A stretch of DNA of 64,000 bases from Bacteroidota bacterium (GTDB lineage: Bacteria; Bacteroidota; Bacteroidia; JABEUT01): positions 18,360-82,359 of the forward strand of contig JABDCA010000006.1 in the NCBI GenBank assembly GCA_013288345.1, in the 5' to 3' direction. Below, piece after piece: positions 27,528 to 36,951 of this stretch; the stretch's first letter is position 1; each line of letters starts with the position of its first letter. Under the pieces are notes generated by a model. It ran no database searches, had not been told where the DNA came from, and worked only from the letters and a program-made list of their open reading frames with translations. A program made the position numbers and the translations under genes.

Positions 27528-28973
27528 ATGGCCGGTTCTGATAAAATATTGGAAGAAATCACGACGAGTGAGTACAAGTATGGCTTCACCAGCGATATTG
27601 AGAGCGATACTATTCCTGCTGGTCTGAGCGAAGATGTAGTTCGTTTTATTTCTGCAAAAAAGGAAGAGCCCGAGTTTATGCTTGAATACAGGCTGAAGGC
27701 TTACCGCCATTGGCTGACAATGAAGGAACCTAACTGGGCACATGTAAAATTCCCGGCTATAGATTACCAAAGCATTAGTTATTATTCAGCTCCTAAAAAG
27801 CAAAAAGTACTGAACAGCCTCGATGAGGTTGATCCTGAACTATTGCGCACATTCGAAAAACTGGGCATATCACTTGTAGAACAAATGCGCCTTAGCGGTG
27901 TAGCTGTAGATGCAGTATTGGATAGTGTTTCGGTAAAGACAACCTTTAAAGAAAAGCTTTCTGAGCTTGGTATTATATTCTGTTCGTTTAGCGAAGCAGT
28001 ACGTAAACACCCTGAACTGATAAAGAAATACATGGGCTCGGTAGTACCTCCCGGCGATAATTATTTTGCTGCACTTAACTCTGCAGTATTTAGCGATGGA
28101 TCTTTCTGTTATATACCCAAGGGCGTACGCTGCCCGATGGAGCTTTCAACTTATTTCCGTATCAATTCTGCGGGCACTGGCCAATTCGAACGCACACTTA
28201 TTGTAGCTGACGAAGGCGCTTATGTTAGTTACCTGGAAGGTTGCACCGCGCCAATGCGCGATGAAAACCAATTGCATGCCGCAGTGGTAGAAATTGTTGC
28301 ACATAAAGATGCTGAAGTAAAATATTCGACCGTACAAAACTGGTACCCCGGCAATAAAGAAGGCAAGGGTGGCATTTACAATTTTGTTACCAAGCGCGGA
28401 ATTTGCCTTGGCGATAATTCTAAAATATCGTGGACACAGGTAGAAACCGGTTCAGCAATTACCTGGAAATATCCATCGGTAATTTTAAAAGGTAATTATT
28501 CGGTAGGAGAATTTTATTCGATTGCTGTTACCAACAATATGCAGCAAGCCGATACCGGTACTAAAATGACCCATATTGGTAAGAACACTAAAAGCACAAT
28601 CGTATCGAAGGGAATAGCAGCAGGCAAAAGCAATAACAGCTATCGCGGTTTAGTGCGTATAAATAAAGGCGCAAGCAAGGCACGTAACTATTCGCAATGC
28701 GATTCGCTATTGATGGGCGACCGTTGCGGTGCACATACATTCCCATACATTGAAATAAACGATAAGACTGCGATTGTGGAGCACGAAGCAACCACATCGA
28801 AGATTGGCGAGGACCAGATATTTTATTGCAACCAACGTGGTATTGATACCGAAAAAGCAATTGGCCTAATTGTAAATGGTTATTGCAGAGAAGTATTAAA
28901 TAAACTCCCTATGGAATTTGCTGTAGAGGCACAAAAGCTTTTGGCAGTAAGTTTAGAGGGAAGCGTTGGGTAA
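27528..28973 (+). CDS. sufB: Fe-S cluster assembly scaffold SufB
   Basis: 481 residues, full length. SufB with SufC and SufD forms the SufBC2D scaffold on which clusters are built in the cytoplasm. Family blocks: [40 protein letters not shown], the C-terminal [20 protein letters not shown] with the cluster-related Glu/Cys region, and [11 protein letters not shown]. It is followed after 95 bp by sufC, with repeat remnants in the gap. Confidence 0.97.
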   Translation: MAGSDKILEEITTSEYKYGFTSDIESDTIPAGLSEDVVRFISAKKEEPEFMLEYRLKAYRHWLTMKEPNWAHVKFPAIDYQSISYYSAPKKQKVLNSLDEVDPELLRTFEKLGISLVEQMRLSGVAVDAVLDSVSVKTTFKEKLSELGIIFCSFSEAVRKHPELIKKYMGSVVPPGDNYFAALNSAVFSDGSFCYIPKGVRCPMELSTYFRINSAGTGQFERTLIVADEGAYVSYLEGCTAPMRDENQLHAAVVEIVAHKDAEVKYSTVQNWYPGNKEGKGGIYNFVTKRGICLGDNSKISWTQVETGSAITWKYPSVILKGNYSVGEFYSIAVTNNMQQADTGTKMTHIGKNTKSTIVSKGIAAGKSNNSYRGLVRINKGASKARNYSQCDSLLMGDRCGAHTFPYIEINDKTAIVEHEATTSKIGEDQIFYCNQRGIDTEKAIGLIVNGYCREVLNKLPMEFAVEAQKLLAVSLEGSVG

Positions 28974-29068
28974 ATAATTAAAAATTACGAATTACGATTA
29001 ATAAGTAAACCAGAAAACAAATCAAAGCTTTGCGCTCTTAGCGTCTTTGCGAGAAACAAAAAAATAAA
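28974..29068. repeat. Repeat remnants between sufB and sufC
   Basis: AAAAATTACGAATTACGATTAAT followed by AAGCTTTGCGCTCTTAGCGTCTTTGCGAG in two parts. The CTTTGCG...CTTAGCG...CTTTGCG portion is a single arm of the CTCTGCG-type repeat. Confidence 0.45.
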
Positions 29069-29830
29069 ATGCTCGAGATAAAGAACTTACAAGTATCGGT
29101 AGAAGGGAAAGAGATCCTGAAGGGATTGAACCTTACTGTTAACAAAGGAGAGGTGCATGCTATTATGGGCCCTAACGGCGCAGGTAAAAGCACATTGGCT
29201 TCTGTAATTGCCGGCAAACAAGATTATGAAGTAACAGGCGGCTCTATCTTATTCAACGGAAAAGATATATTGGAACTGTCGCCAGACGAAAGAGCGAAAG
29301 AAGGTGTGTTTCTTGCTTTTCAGTACCCTATTGAAATACCCGGTGTAAGCACCATCAACTTTTTGAAGACCGCTGTAAACGAAATTCGCCAGCATAAAGG
29401 CATGGGCAATATGGAAGCGAAAGAATTCCTTGCTATGCTAAAAGAAAAACAAAAACTGGTTCAGATAGATACCAACCTTACAGGCCGCTCGGTAAACGAA
29501 GGCTTTTCGGGAGGAGAGAAAAAGCGCAATGAGATATTCCAGATGGCGATGCTTAACCCGCAGTTAGCTGTGCTTGATGAAACCGATTCAGGCCTCGATA
29601 TTGATGCACTGCGTATTGTAGCGGAAGGTGTGAACAAACTCCGCAATAAGAACAACGCATTTTTAGTTATCACTCACTACCAGCGTTTGCTCGAATATAT
29701 TATTCCTGATTTTGTACATGTATTGTACAACGGACAGATCGTAAAATCGGGTACCAAAGAATTGGCGCTTGAATTGGAAAGCAAAGGATACGACTGGATC
29801 AAGAAAGAATTTTCTGAAATACCTGCATAA
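29069..29830 (+). CDS. sufC: Fe-S assembly ATPase SufC
   Basis: 253 residues. ABC-type ATPase that drives rearrangement of SufB-SufD. Walker [10 protein letters not shown] near residue 35, signature SGGEKKR near 150, Walker B followed by [13 protein letters not shown]. The SufC-typical segment [12 protein letters not shown] is present. Its stop overlaps the sufD start by 1 nt. Confidence 0.97.
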   Translation: MLEIKNLQVSVEGKEILKGLNLTVNKGEVHAIMGPNGAGKSTLASVIAGKQDYEVTGGSILFNGKDILELSPDERAKEGVFLAFQYPIEIPGVSTINFLKTAVNEIRQHKGMGNMEAKEFLAMLKEKQKLVQIDTNLTGRSVNEGFSGGEKKRNEIFQMAMLNPQLAVLDETDSGLDIDALRIVAEGVNKLRNKNNAFLVITHYQRLLEYIIPDFVHVLYNGQIVKSGTKELALELESKGYDWIKKEFSEIPA

Positions 29831-31146
29831 TGAGCGCCGTTGCAACCAAGAAAGATACATCGGCTAAGTGGCTCGAACAATTTGAACTGACAGCAGCCAA
29901 CAGGCTGGGGGCAGCCAATGCTGCCGTACTCGAGAAACAACAGAAAGCTATTGCCGGTTTTGCAGAAACAGGCATACCCGATAAAAAAGTAGAAGATTAT
30001 AAATACACCAACATACGCCTTTACCTGAATGATGAGTTTGCGCTTAAAGGAGCTGCAACCAGGTTAAGGCAGAGCGATGTAAGGCATTTGTTCTTTGGCG
30101 GGCATGCTACCATAGTAATGGTAAATGGCCGTTTCGTACAGGAACTTTCTTCCTTAAAGAATTTACCAAGAGAAGTAATTGTAAAGAATTTATTTACTGT
30201 TCTTAAAGCAACCGATACCGGTGCCGGCAGAGAATTTAACGAGCAGTTCGATGAAAAGGCAAGCCCGATGGCTATGCTCAATACTGCACTAACACAAGAC
30301 GGCATATCTATTACCGTACCTGCCGGGTACGATTGCAAAGGCCCTTTGCATTTGTTACACATTAGCAGCGGAACAGATAAAGTATTATACAATCCGCGCC
30401 ATGTTATAAAAGTAGGCGAAGGTGCAAGCCTTACGCTTATTGAAACATACCGCTCGGTTGAGCTTACCGAAAAAACCTTTATCAATTCGGTTACCGAAAT
30501 GATAGTGGAAAAAGATGCCACGCTGAATAATTATATTTTACAAGAGGAAGATGCCAATGTGAGCCAGAACAATGTACACCAGGTATCGGTTGGCACATCG
30601 GGCAAGTTCAACAGCGTTACTGTAAGCTTAGATGGCAAAATGGTACGCAACGATTTGAACGTAAATATTAACGGAGAGAATTCTGAGATACACATGCATG
30701 GCTTGTTTGTTGTAAAAGACGGACAGCATATAGATAACCACAGTTTGGTTTCGCATAACGTGCCTAACTGTTTCAGCAACGAATTATACAAAGGCATTAT
30801 TGCCGATGGCGGTACAGGAGTGTTCAATGGCAAAATATTTGTAAAACAGGATGCGCAGAAAACCAATGCCTACCAGAGTAACAAAAATATTTTGATGGGT
30901 GAAAATTCAACCATGAACACCAAACCGCAACTTGAAATTTATGCCGACGATGTAAAATGTTCGCACGGAACAACTACCGGCCGCATAGATGAAGAAGCAT
31001 TGTTCTACCTGCAAACGAGGGGGTTAAATGAGAATGTGGCACGTAAAGTATTGTTAGGAGCCTTTGCTACCGAGATAAGTGATACCGTAAAAGATACCGC
31101 TTTCCGTGTGCTTTTAGAAGAACGCATACAAGTCCATATAGTGTAG
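29830..31146 (+). CDS. sufD: Fe-S assembly protein SufD
   Basis: 438 residues, partner of SufB in the scaffold. The C-terminal right-handed beta-helix is recognisable by HNVPNCFSNELYKGI, ENSTMNTKPQLEIYADDVKC and SHGTTTGRIDEEALFYLQTRG. Translationally coupled to sufC. The stop codon is immediately followed by a -7 box for sufS. Confidence 0.95.
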   Translation: MSAVATKKDTSAKWLEQFELTAANRLGAANAAVLEKQQKAIAGFAETGIPDKKVEDYKYTNIRLYLNDEFALKGAATRLRQSDVRHLFFGGHATIVMVNGRFVQELSSLKNLPREVIVKNLFTVLKATDTGAGREFNEQFDEKASPMAMLNTALTQDGISITVPAGYDCKGPLHLLHISSGTDKVLYNPRHVIKVGEGASLTLIETYRSVELTEKTFINSVTEMIVEKDATLNNYILQEEDANVSQNNVHQVSVGTSGKFNSVTVSLDGKMVRNDLNVNINGENSEIHMHGLFVVKDGQHIDNHSLVSHNVPNCFSNELYKGIIADGGTGVFNGKIFVKQDAQKTNAYQSNKNILMGENSTMNTKPQLEIYADDVKCSHGTTTGRIDEEALFYLQTRGLNENVARKVLLGAFATEISDTVKDTAFRVLLEERIQVHIV

Positions 31147-31154
31147 TAACTTTG
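31147..31154 (+). promoter_or_regulatory. Predicted internal promoter -7 element of sufS
   Basis: TAACTTTG, beginning right after the sufD stop and ending 4 nt before the sufS ATG. Suggests a second, leaderless transcript of sufS-sufE-sufT. No TTG at -33. Confidence 0.4.
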
Positions 31155-31158
31155 CACT

Positions 31159-32412
31159 ATGGATACAATGGTAAAAAATAAGGCCATAAGCAAAGAGTTT
31201 GATGTAGAAAGCATCCGCAAGGAATTTCCTATACTCTCTGTAAAAGTTCATGGCAGGCCATTGGTTTATTTCGATAATGCGGCCTCTTCTCAAAAACCTT
31301 TGTTTGTAATTAAAGCTATTGAAAAATATTACGAAACGGTAAACAGCAATGTACACCGTGGCGTGCATCACCTAAGCAGTCTTGCTACCGACCAGTTTGA
31401 AGCAGCACGTAAAACCATTGCAACTCACATTAACGCCAACATTGACGAAGTAATATTTACACGCGGCACTACCGAAGCCATTAACCTGGTAGCCTATTCA
31501 TTCGGAGAAGTATTTGTAAAAGAGGGAGATGAAATAATCATCTCGCACATGGAACACCACTCGAACATTGTGCCATGGCAGATATTGTGCCAACGCAAAA
31601 AAGCAGTGTTGAAAGTTATTCCTATAACTGAAAGCGGTGAATTGAGAATGGATGAGTACAAAAAACTACTCAGCTCAAAAACAAAATTAGTTGCAGTAGC
31701 GCATGTATCAAACTCATTGGGGACTATAAACCCCGTTGAAGAAATTATTGCGCTGGCACATGCCAAAAATATACCGGTGCTACTGGATGGCGCACAGGCT
31801 GTGCCGCACATGAAGATAGATGTAAAAAAACTGGATGTAGATTTTTATTGCTTTTCGGGCCATAAAATATATGCACCTACAGGCATTGGTATTTTATTCG
31901 GAAAAGAAAAGTGGCTGAAACAAATGGTGCCATTCCAAAGCGGAGGAGAAATGATAAAGGAAGTGAAGCTGGAAGCCAGCACCTATCAGGATCCGCCATT
32001 GCGCTTTGAGGCAGGCACACCGCATATAGAAGGCTCGATAGTGTTGGCAACTGCTATTGACTATATGAACAACATTGGTTTAGATGCAATTGCAAAGCAA
32101 GAACAAAAATTGTTAGACTACGCTACCGAAAAGCTAAGCGCTATAAATGGTTTGAAAATTGTAGGACAGGCAAAACATAAAGCCCCTGTTGTAGCATTTA
32201 ATATTGAAGGCCTACACCCTTACGATGTAGGAGTAATATTAGATCAGTTGGGTATTGCAGTGCGCACAGGGCACCATTGCACACAGCCCATTATGGACCT
32301 GTATGGCATACCGGGAACAGTGCGTGCATCATTCTCGTTCTATAATACCATAGAGGAAATTGATGTGCTGGTGGCAGGAGTTAAGAAAGCTATTGATATG
32401 CTGAAAAAATAA
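31159..32412 (+). CDS. sufS: Cysteine desulfurase SufS
   Basis: 417 residues, PLP enzyme that takes sulfur from cysteine to form a persulfide for Fe-S assembly. Landmarks: YFDNAASSQKP, NVHRGVHHLS, the PLP Lys in CFSGHKIYAPTG (about residue 237), and the active-site Cys in RTGHHCTQP. ATG at 31159 chosen for homology; Met4 is an alternative. SufE, its activator, follows. Confidence 0.96.
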   Translation: MDTMVKNKAISKEFDVESIRKEFPILSVKVHGRPLVYFDNAASSQKPLFVIKAIEKYYETVNSNVHRGVHHLSSLATDQFEAARKTIATHINANIDEVIFTRGTTEAINLVAYSFGEVFVKEGDEIIISHMEHHSNIVPWQILCQRKKAVLKVIPITESGELRMDEYKKLLSSKTKLVAVAHVSNSLGTINPVEEIIALAHAKNIPVLLDGAQAVPHMKIDVKKLDVDFYCFSGHKIYAPTGIGILFGKEKWLKQMVPFQSGGEMIKEVKLEASTYQDPPLRFEAGTPHIEGSIVLATAIDYMNNIGLDAIAKQEQKLLDYATEKLSAINGLKIVGQAKHKAPVVAFNIEGLHPYDVGVILDQLGIAVRTGHHCTQPIMDLYGIPGTVRASFSFYNTIEEIDVLVAGVKKAIDMLKK

Positions 32413-32444
32413 TGAAAAGGAACTCTGGAGATATTACCTATATG

Positions 32445-32498
32445 GTCACACTGAGCCTGTCGAAGTGTCTTCCTATGTTTCGACAAGCTCAACATGAC
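32445..32498. repeat. TGAGCCTGTCGAA dispersed repeat, paired arms
   Basis: CACTGAGCCTGTCGAAGTG and TTTCGACAAGCTCAACATG are inverted copies around a short spacer and can form a stem of about 13 bp with mismatches. Between sufS and sufE. Confidence 0.65.
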
Positions 32499-32530
32499 TA
32501 TATTCAGACTGAGGTTAATAAAATAGTAAA

Positions 32531-32953
32531 ATGAGGATTGAAGAAGCAGAAGCGGAATTGGTGGGAGAGTTTGAACTCTTCGACGACTGGATGGCGAGGT
32601 ATGAGTACATCATAGATTTAGGAAAAGATGTGCCCTTGATAGATGAGAAATTTAAAGATGAGGCCCATACCATTAAAGGTTGCCAGAGCAAAGTATGGTT
32701 ACATTCGGAAGTGAGAGACGGATATATATATTACACAGCCGATAGCGATGCGATGATAACCAAGGGGCTTGTAGCTATGGTGGTGCGTGTATTATCGGGC
32801 CATACACCGGAGGAGATATTAAGTGCAGATATGAACTTTATAAATAAAATTGGTCTGCACGAACATTTGTCTCCAACACGTTCAAATGGCTTGATGGCGA
32901 TGATAAAACAAATAAAGTTAGATGCGTTGGCGTATCGTGAGATAGCTAAATAA
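32531..32953 (+). CDS. sufE: Cysteine desulfuration protein SufE
   Basis: 140 residues. Accepts sulfur from SufS. The catalytic Cys lies in IKGCQSKVWL (about residue 51), and EEILSADMNFINKIGLHEHLSPTRSNG is the usual C-terminal block. Normal length and intact. Confidence 0.95.
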   Translation: MRIEEAEAELVGEFELFDDWMARYEYIIDLGKDVPLIDEKFKDEAHTIKGCQSKVWLHSEVRDGYIYYTADSDAMITKGLVAMVVRVLSGHTPEEILSADMNFINKIGLHEHLSPTRSNGLMAMIKQIKLDALAYREIAK

Positions 32954-32997
32954 TAACCAGAAATGAAGTGGGACAATTTAATATAGGAAATACAGAA

Positions 32998-33107
32998 ACC
33001 GCTGAGTACACAGAGAAGGCGCAGAGAACCGCAGAGGTTATTTCATCTGGATTTTCTCAGCGAACTCTGCGTGTATTGCTCTGCGTTCTCTGCGGTAAAA
33101 TGTTCTC
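32998..33107. repeat. CTCTGCG/CGCAGAG intergenic inverted repeat
   Basis: Left arm CCGCTGAGTACACAGAGAAG, then GCGCAGAGAACCGCAGAGG; right arm CTCAGCGAACTCTGCG then CTCTGCGTTCTCTGCGG. Long imperfect stem in the sufE-sufT gap. Confidence 0.65.
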
Positions 33108-33132
33108 AATGAATAATTATTAATTAAAGGAA

Positions 33133-33462
33133 ATGCCAGCGATAGTAGTTAGTAAAGATGTGGAAATGGGCACCAAGGTAATTGACATGCTCAAAACCTG
33201 CTTTGACCCTGAAATACCTGTTGATATTTGGGAACTTGGACTTATTTACGAAATACATGTAAACGAAGCTAACGAAGTGCGCATTATTATGACGCTTACT
33301 TCTCCATCGTGCCCGGTTGCAGAAACCTTACCGCCCGAAGTAGAGCAAAAGATAAAAGAAATTGAAGGCGTTAAAGACTGTAAAATTGAACTAACCTTTG
33401 ACCCGCCCTGGGACAAAGAAATGATGAGCGAAGTGGCTCAGTTGGAGTTAGGGTTTATGTAG
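33133..33462 (+). CDS. MIP18/DUF59-family Fe-S assembly protein (SufT-like)
   Basis: 109 residues. The DUF59 core CFDPEIPVDIWELGLIYEIH and LTSPSCPVAETLPPEVE are clear, with the conserved Cys in SPSCP and the C-terminal TFDPPWDKEMMSE. These proteins help mature Fe-S proteins; the stand-alone form at the end of suf operons is called SufT. Last gene of the cluster. Confidence 0.92.
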   Translation: MPAIVVSKDVEMGTKVIDMLKTCFDPEIPVDIWELGLIYEIHVNEANEVRIIMTLTSPSCPVAETLPPEVEQKIKEIEGVKDCKIELTFDPPWDKEMMSEVAQLELGFM

Positions 33463-33510
33463 GTCAGAGACCTTTTTATCTTTTAATTTTAGTCTTAATT
33501 ATAAAATACT

Positions 33511-33567
33511 GAGACTGCCACATCCCACATATTTATTTTTAATGGAATGGGATTCGCAGTGACGGGA
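33511..33567. repeat. GACTGCCAC/TCGCAGTGAC intergenic inverted repeat
   Basis: GAGACTGCCACATCCCA and TGGGATTCGCAGTGACG pair as arms of a hairpin with an A+T-rich loop, between the convergent sufT-like gene and pepT. Confidence 0.5.
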
Positions 33568-33575
33568 ATTCGTAA

Positions 33576-34817
33576 TTAACTGTGTTCTTCCCAAACCCCA
33601 CAAATATTCACAATAGTCTCCGCAGCCTTTTGCATATCCTGCACGCTAACCCATTCCTGCTTGCCATGGAAGGCATGCTCACCGGCAAATATGTTAGGGC
33701 AAGGCATACCCATAAACGATAAGCGGGCACCGTCGGTGCCGCCGCGTATGCTCTGCATGTGTGGCTTAATACCGGCACGTATCATAGCTTCTTCGGCGTA
33801 CTTAATTATTTGAGGATGCTTGTCAATTTCCACTTTCATGTTGCGGTATTGCTCGGTTATCTTAAACTCATATTTCGAGTTTGGATAATGACTAATAACT
33901 TTTTCAGCTATCTCATGCAGCAGGTTTTCTTTTTCTGCAAGTCCGTGTGTAACAAAATCGCGAATGATAAACTTAATGGTCGCTTGCTCTATGCTGCCGC
34001 TTATAGATGTAGGATGCACAAAGCCCTCCATCCCTTCGGTAGATTCGGGTGATAGTTTATGGTTAGGCAGTTTATCTACAATAGCGCTTGCTATTTTAAT
34101 TGCGCTTTCCATCTGGCCTTTTGCAAAACCGGGGTGTGCACTAACACCTGTAATGGTAATAACCACCGCATCAGCCGAAAAGTTCTCCGCCTCAATATGC
34201 CCCAACGATTCGCCATCCATGGTATAGCCAAACTGTGCACCCAGCTTTTTCATATCTACCTTATCAACACCGCGGCCAATCTCCTCATCAGGTGTAAACA
34301 GTATGCGAATAACGCCATGCTTTACTTCCGGGTGTTTCATCAAATACTCTGCAGCAGCCATAATCTCTGCAAGGCCTGCTTTGTTATCAGCACCCAATAA
34401 GGTAGTGCCGTCAGCAGTTACAATATCGTTTCCTTTCTGGTTCAGCAGATCAGGGTGAGCAGCAGGCGTCAGCACCTGTGTTTTATCATTCGGCAGTTGT
34501 ATGTTTCCACCCTGATAGTTCTTATGAATAATAGGATTCACATTCGCCCCCGAGCAATCGGGTGAGGTATCCATGTGCGAGCAAAAGCAAAGCACCGGCA
34601 CCTTTTTTGCAGAGGTCGCAGGTATAGTAGCATATACATATCCATGCTCATCGAGCTCTGCATCTTTTATACCTATGGCCTTTAGCTCTTCCACCAATAC
34701 CTTGCCCAGGTTCTTTTGCTTGGCTGTACTTGGCACCGTTGGCGATTCAGGGTCGCTTTGAGTATCTATTTTCACGTATTTTAAAAAGCGGTCGGTAACT
34801 GTTTCGGCTGGTATCAT
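33576..34817 (-). CDS. pepT: Peptidase T (tripeptide aminopeptidase)
   Basis: 413 residues, M20B zinc peptidase that removes the N-terminal residue of tripeptides. Metal-ligand motifs: FCSHMDTSPDCSG near residue 80, LLGADNKAGLAEI near 142, FTPDEEIGRG near 175, and SIRGGTDGARLSFMG near 360, all as in PepT. Monocistronic, with a TACATTTG -7 box about 20 nt upstream. Confidence 0.95.
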   Translation of the reverse strand: MIPAETVTDRFLKYVKIDTQSDPESPTVPSTAKQKNLGKVLVEELKAIGIKDAELDEHGYVYATIPATSAKKVPVLCFCSHMDTSPDCSGANVNPIIHKNYQGGNIQLPNDKTQVLTPAAHPDLLNQKGNDIVTADGTTLLGADNKAGLAEIMAAAEYLMKHPEVKHGVIRILFTPDEEIGRGVDKVDMKKLGAQFGYTMDGESLGHIEAENFSADAVVITITGVSAHPGFAKGQMESAIKIASAIVDKLPNHKLSPESTEGMEGFVHPTSISGSIEQATIKFIIRDFVTHGLAEKENLLHEIAEKVISHYPNSKYEFKITEQYRNMKVEIDKHPQIIKYAEEAMIRAGIKPHMQSIRGGTDGARLSFMGMPCPNIFAGEHAFHGKQEWVSVQDMQKAAETIVNICGVWEEHS

Positions 34818-34836
34818 AAGCTTGTATTTTATGAGT

Positions 34837-34844
34837 CAAATGTA
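34837..34844 (-). promoter_or_regulatory. Predicted -7 promoter element of pepT
   Basis: TACATTTG on the minus strand, 19 nt upstream of the pepT ATG. Confidence 0.5.
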
Positions 34845-34865
34845 ATAATTCCACCTCACCCCTGC

Positions 34866-34889
34866 CCCTCTCCTTGAGCAAGGAGAGGG
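34866..34889. repeat. Perfect 10-bp hairpin, CCTCTCCTT family
   Basis: CCCTCTCCTT, loop GAGC, AAGGAGAGGG. It lies at the edge of a CACCCCTGCCCCTCTCC repeat. Confidence 0.55.
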
Positions 34890-34923
34890 ATGGAATCTAT
34901 TTATTGGCAAGAAATGGTCTTTC

Positions 34924-34977
34924 GCGTTAGGGATTGTAGCGGAAAGCCCGACCCCACGTGCATCGGGGGTAACGCCC
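34924..34977. repeat. GCGTTAGGGATT ... TAACGCCC element (copy 1)
   Basis: Starts GCGTTAGGGATTGTAGCGG, then AAAGCCCGACCCC, and ends GGGGGTAACGCCC; the ends are complementary (GCGTTA/TAACGC) and inner CCCC/GGGG can pair. Second copy at 48374-48502. Confidence 0.55.
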
Positions 34978-35104
34978 AAAATCTGGACATAAAAAAGACA
35001 CATGTAATCCTTACCGTAAAAACCCTAGTAATCAGGGTATTCGTTAATCAGTGATTATCCGCCAAATCTGTGTCATCAGCGTTCCATTTTCAGCCCCGAA
35101 TTCG

Positions 35105-35112
35105 TATCTTTG
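35105..35112 (+). promoter_or_regulatory. Predicted -7 element of DUF2480-ribBA, 6 nt from the ATG
   Basis: TATCTTTG followed by CAAGCT and ATG. Implies a leader of only a few nt or none. Confidence 0.45.
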
Positions 35113-35118
35113 CAAGCT

Positions 35119-35649
35119 ATGTCAAACGAAGTAGAAGAAATAAAGAACAAGATAGCCGAAAGCGGTCTGGTATCAATCGACCTGAAGGATTTTTACCCTG
35201 CTGGAGAACGTGCTATTATCGACATGAAGGACCACCTTTTTGAAGGCCTTATTTTGAAGGAAAAAGACTTCAGGCAATTCGTAAAAACAGAGGACTGGAG
35301 CAAGTACAAAAACAAATTGGTTTCCGTTACCTCTACTGCCGATGCTATTATTCCCACATGGGCCTATATGCTCATTACATCGGAATTACAGGCATTCGCT
35401 AAAAAGGTAGTCTGCGGCACACCGGAAACACTGGAAGCAATTCTGTTCCACGAAACGATCACTGAAAAACTACAGCCTGAACAATACAAAGATAAACGCG
35501 TAATGATAAAAGGTTGCGGCGATGTGGAGATACCTGTATCGGCATTTTCGGATGCTACGACTATGTTAAAGCCATTTGTAAAAAGTATAATGTATGGTGA
35601 AGCATGTTCCAATGTGCCTATCTATAAATCACGCTCTGAGAGCGTTTAA
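35119..35649 (+). CDS. DUF2480 family protein
   Basis: 176 residues from the ATG at 35119; a TTG three codons earlier overlaps the -7 box and is rejected. Matches the Bacteroidota-restricted DUF2480 family (DLKDFYPAGERAIIDMKDHLFEGLILKEKDFR in several parts, TSTADAIIPTWAYMLI, KGCGDVEIPVSAF). Soluble, no signal peptide, function unknown. It is 9 bp upstream of ribBA and co-oriented, so a link to flavin metabolism is possible but unsupported by residues. Confidence 0.85.
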   Translation: MSNEVEEIKNKIAESGLVSIDLKDFYPAGERAIIDMKDHLFEGLILKEKDFRQFVKTEDWSKYKNKLVSVTSTADAIIPTWAYMLITSELQAFAKKVVCGTPETLEAILFHETITEKLQPEQYKDKRVMIKGCGDVEIPVSAFSDATTMLKPFVKSIMYGEACSNVPIYKSRSESV

Positions 35650-35658
35650 TCAAACAAC

Positions 35659-36870
35659 ATGACACACAAACTTTCGGCAATTGAAGATGCCATTGAAGAT
35701 ATAAAAAAAGGTAAACTTGTTATTGTAGTAGATGACGAGGACCGCGAAAACGAAGGCGATTTTATTACCGCTGCACGCAACATCACTCCGGAGATGGTGA
35801 ACTTTATGCTCAGCCATGGCCGTGGTGTATTATGCGCCCCTGTTGAAGAGGACCGCTGCCGTGCGCTTGAACTGGAGATGATGGTTACATCGAACACATC
35901 ACTGCACCAAACTCCCTTTACTGTTTCTGTTGACCTGTTAGGACATGGTTGCACTACAGGTGTATCAACTATCGATAGGGCAAAAACATTAAACGCGTTG
36001 GCAAAGACTTCAGTTAAAGCAAGTGACTTTGCACGCCCCGGCCATATATTCCCTTTACGTGCCATGAAAGGCGGTGTACTCAGGAGGGCAGGCCACACCG
36101 AAGCAGCTATTGACCTGGCACGCCTTGCAGGGTTTGAACCTGTGGGTGCATTGATAGAAGTAATGAACGAAGACGGCTCTATGTCGCGCATGCCGCAACT
36201 GATCGAGTTGGCTAAAAAGTTCAACTTGAAATTAATTTCGATAAAGGACCTTATTGAATACCGACTGCGCAAAGAGACCATCATAGTCCGCGATATAGAA
36301 GTAAAGATGCCAACCAAGTTTGGTAGCTTTAACCTTATTGCATACCGCCAAACCACCAACGACCAGGAGCATTTGGCATTGGTAAAAGGCAAATGGAACC
36401 CTGGCGACCCTGTATTGGTGCGCATGCACTCATCATGTGTTACCGGAGATATTTTCGGTTCGCTGCGCTGCGACTGTGGTACCCAATTGCAAAAAGCAAT
36501 GGAGGCTATTGAGAAAGAAGGCAAAGGAGCCATTGTATATATTAACCAGGAAGGGCGTGGCATTGGCCTGTTAAATAAACTGCGTGCTTACAAATTACAA
36601 GAAGAAGGAAGAGATACTGTTGAAGCGAATGTAGAGCTTGGTTTTAAAGCTGATGAGCGCGACTATGGCGTTGGTGCACAAATATTGCGCGACCTTGGCA
36701 TAAGCAAACTCCGCCTTATGACCAACAACCCGAAAAAGAGAGCAGGACTGATGGGTTATAATTTAGAGATAGTAGAGAATGTTCCGCTTGAAGTAGAATC
36801 GAACCCGCATAACCATTTTTACTTACAAACTAAGAGGGATAAGATGGGCCACACGCTTAAAAACATATGA
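35659..36870 (+). CDS. ribBA: Bifunctional DHBP synthase / GTP cyclohydrolase II
   Basis: 403 residues. N-terminal domain (1-200) makes 3,4-dihydroxybutanone phosphate: [13 protein letters not shown] near residue 26 and the substrate loop [16 protein letters not shown] near 145. C-terminal domain (205-403) opens GTP: zinc ligands in [20 protein letters not shown] near 255-274 and [19 protein letters not shown]. Both activities feed riboflavin synthesis. No FMN riboswitch precedes it. Confidence 0.96.
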   Translation: MTHKLSAIEDAIEDIKKGKLVIVVDDEDRENEGDFITAARNITPEMVNFMLSHGRGVLCAPVEEDRCRALELEMMVTSNTSLHQTPFTVSVDLLGHGCTTGVSTIDRAKTLNALAKTSVKASDFARPGHIFPLRAMKGGVLRRAGHTEAAIDLARLAGFEPVGALIEVMNEDGSMSRMPQLIELAKKFNLKLISIKDLIEYRLRKETIIVRDIEVKMPTKFGSFNLIAYRQTTNDQEHLALVKGKWNPGDPVLVRMHSSCVTGDIFGSLRCDCGTQLQKAMEAIEKEGKGAIVYINQEGRGIGLLNKLRAYKLQEEGRDTVEANVELGFKADERDYGVGAQILRDLGISKLRLMTNNPKKRAGLMGYNLEIVENVPLEVESNPHNHFYLQTKRDKMGHTLKNI

Positions 36871-36946
36871 GTTTATAAAGTTCATAAAGTAATCCTTAGA
36901 ACTTGATAAACTTTAAAGACTTTACAAACTTTAAGAACTTTTAACT
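36870..36946. repeat. AAAGTTTATAAAG intergenic inverted repeat (copy 2)
   Basis: GTTTATAAAGTTCATAAAG and CTTGATAAACTTTAAAG, then ACTTTACAAACTTTAAGAAC; same family as 27421-27520. Between ribBA and holB. Confidence 0.6.
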
Positions 36947-36951
36947 GACAG

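Larger units (their letters stand above)
34818..35118. other. Intergenic region packed with three repeat elements
   Basis: Between divergent pepT and DUF2480. It holds both promoters, a 10-bp perfect hairpin (CCCTCTCCTT-GAGC-AAGGAGAGGG, 34866-34889), a GCGTTAGGGATT element (34924-34977) and a CAAATCTGTGTCATCAGCG arm (35060-35095). No gene. Confidence 0.6.

Noticed and set aside
35040..35118. FMN riboswitch for ribBA
   Set aside because: The leader is at most a few nt and the sequence is a generic repeat arm; no RFN-type conserved segments.
35646..36563. 305-codon open frame opposite ribBA
   Set aside because: Exact antisense of a strongly conserved bifunctional enzyme; composition Ser/Arg-rich as expected for a shadow frame.
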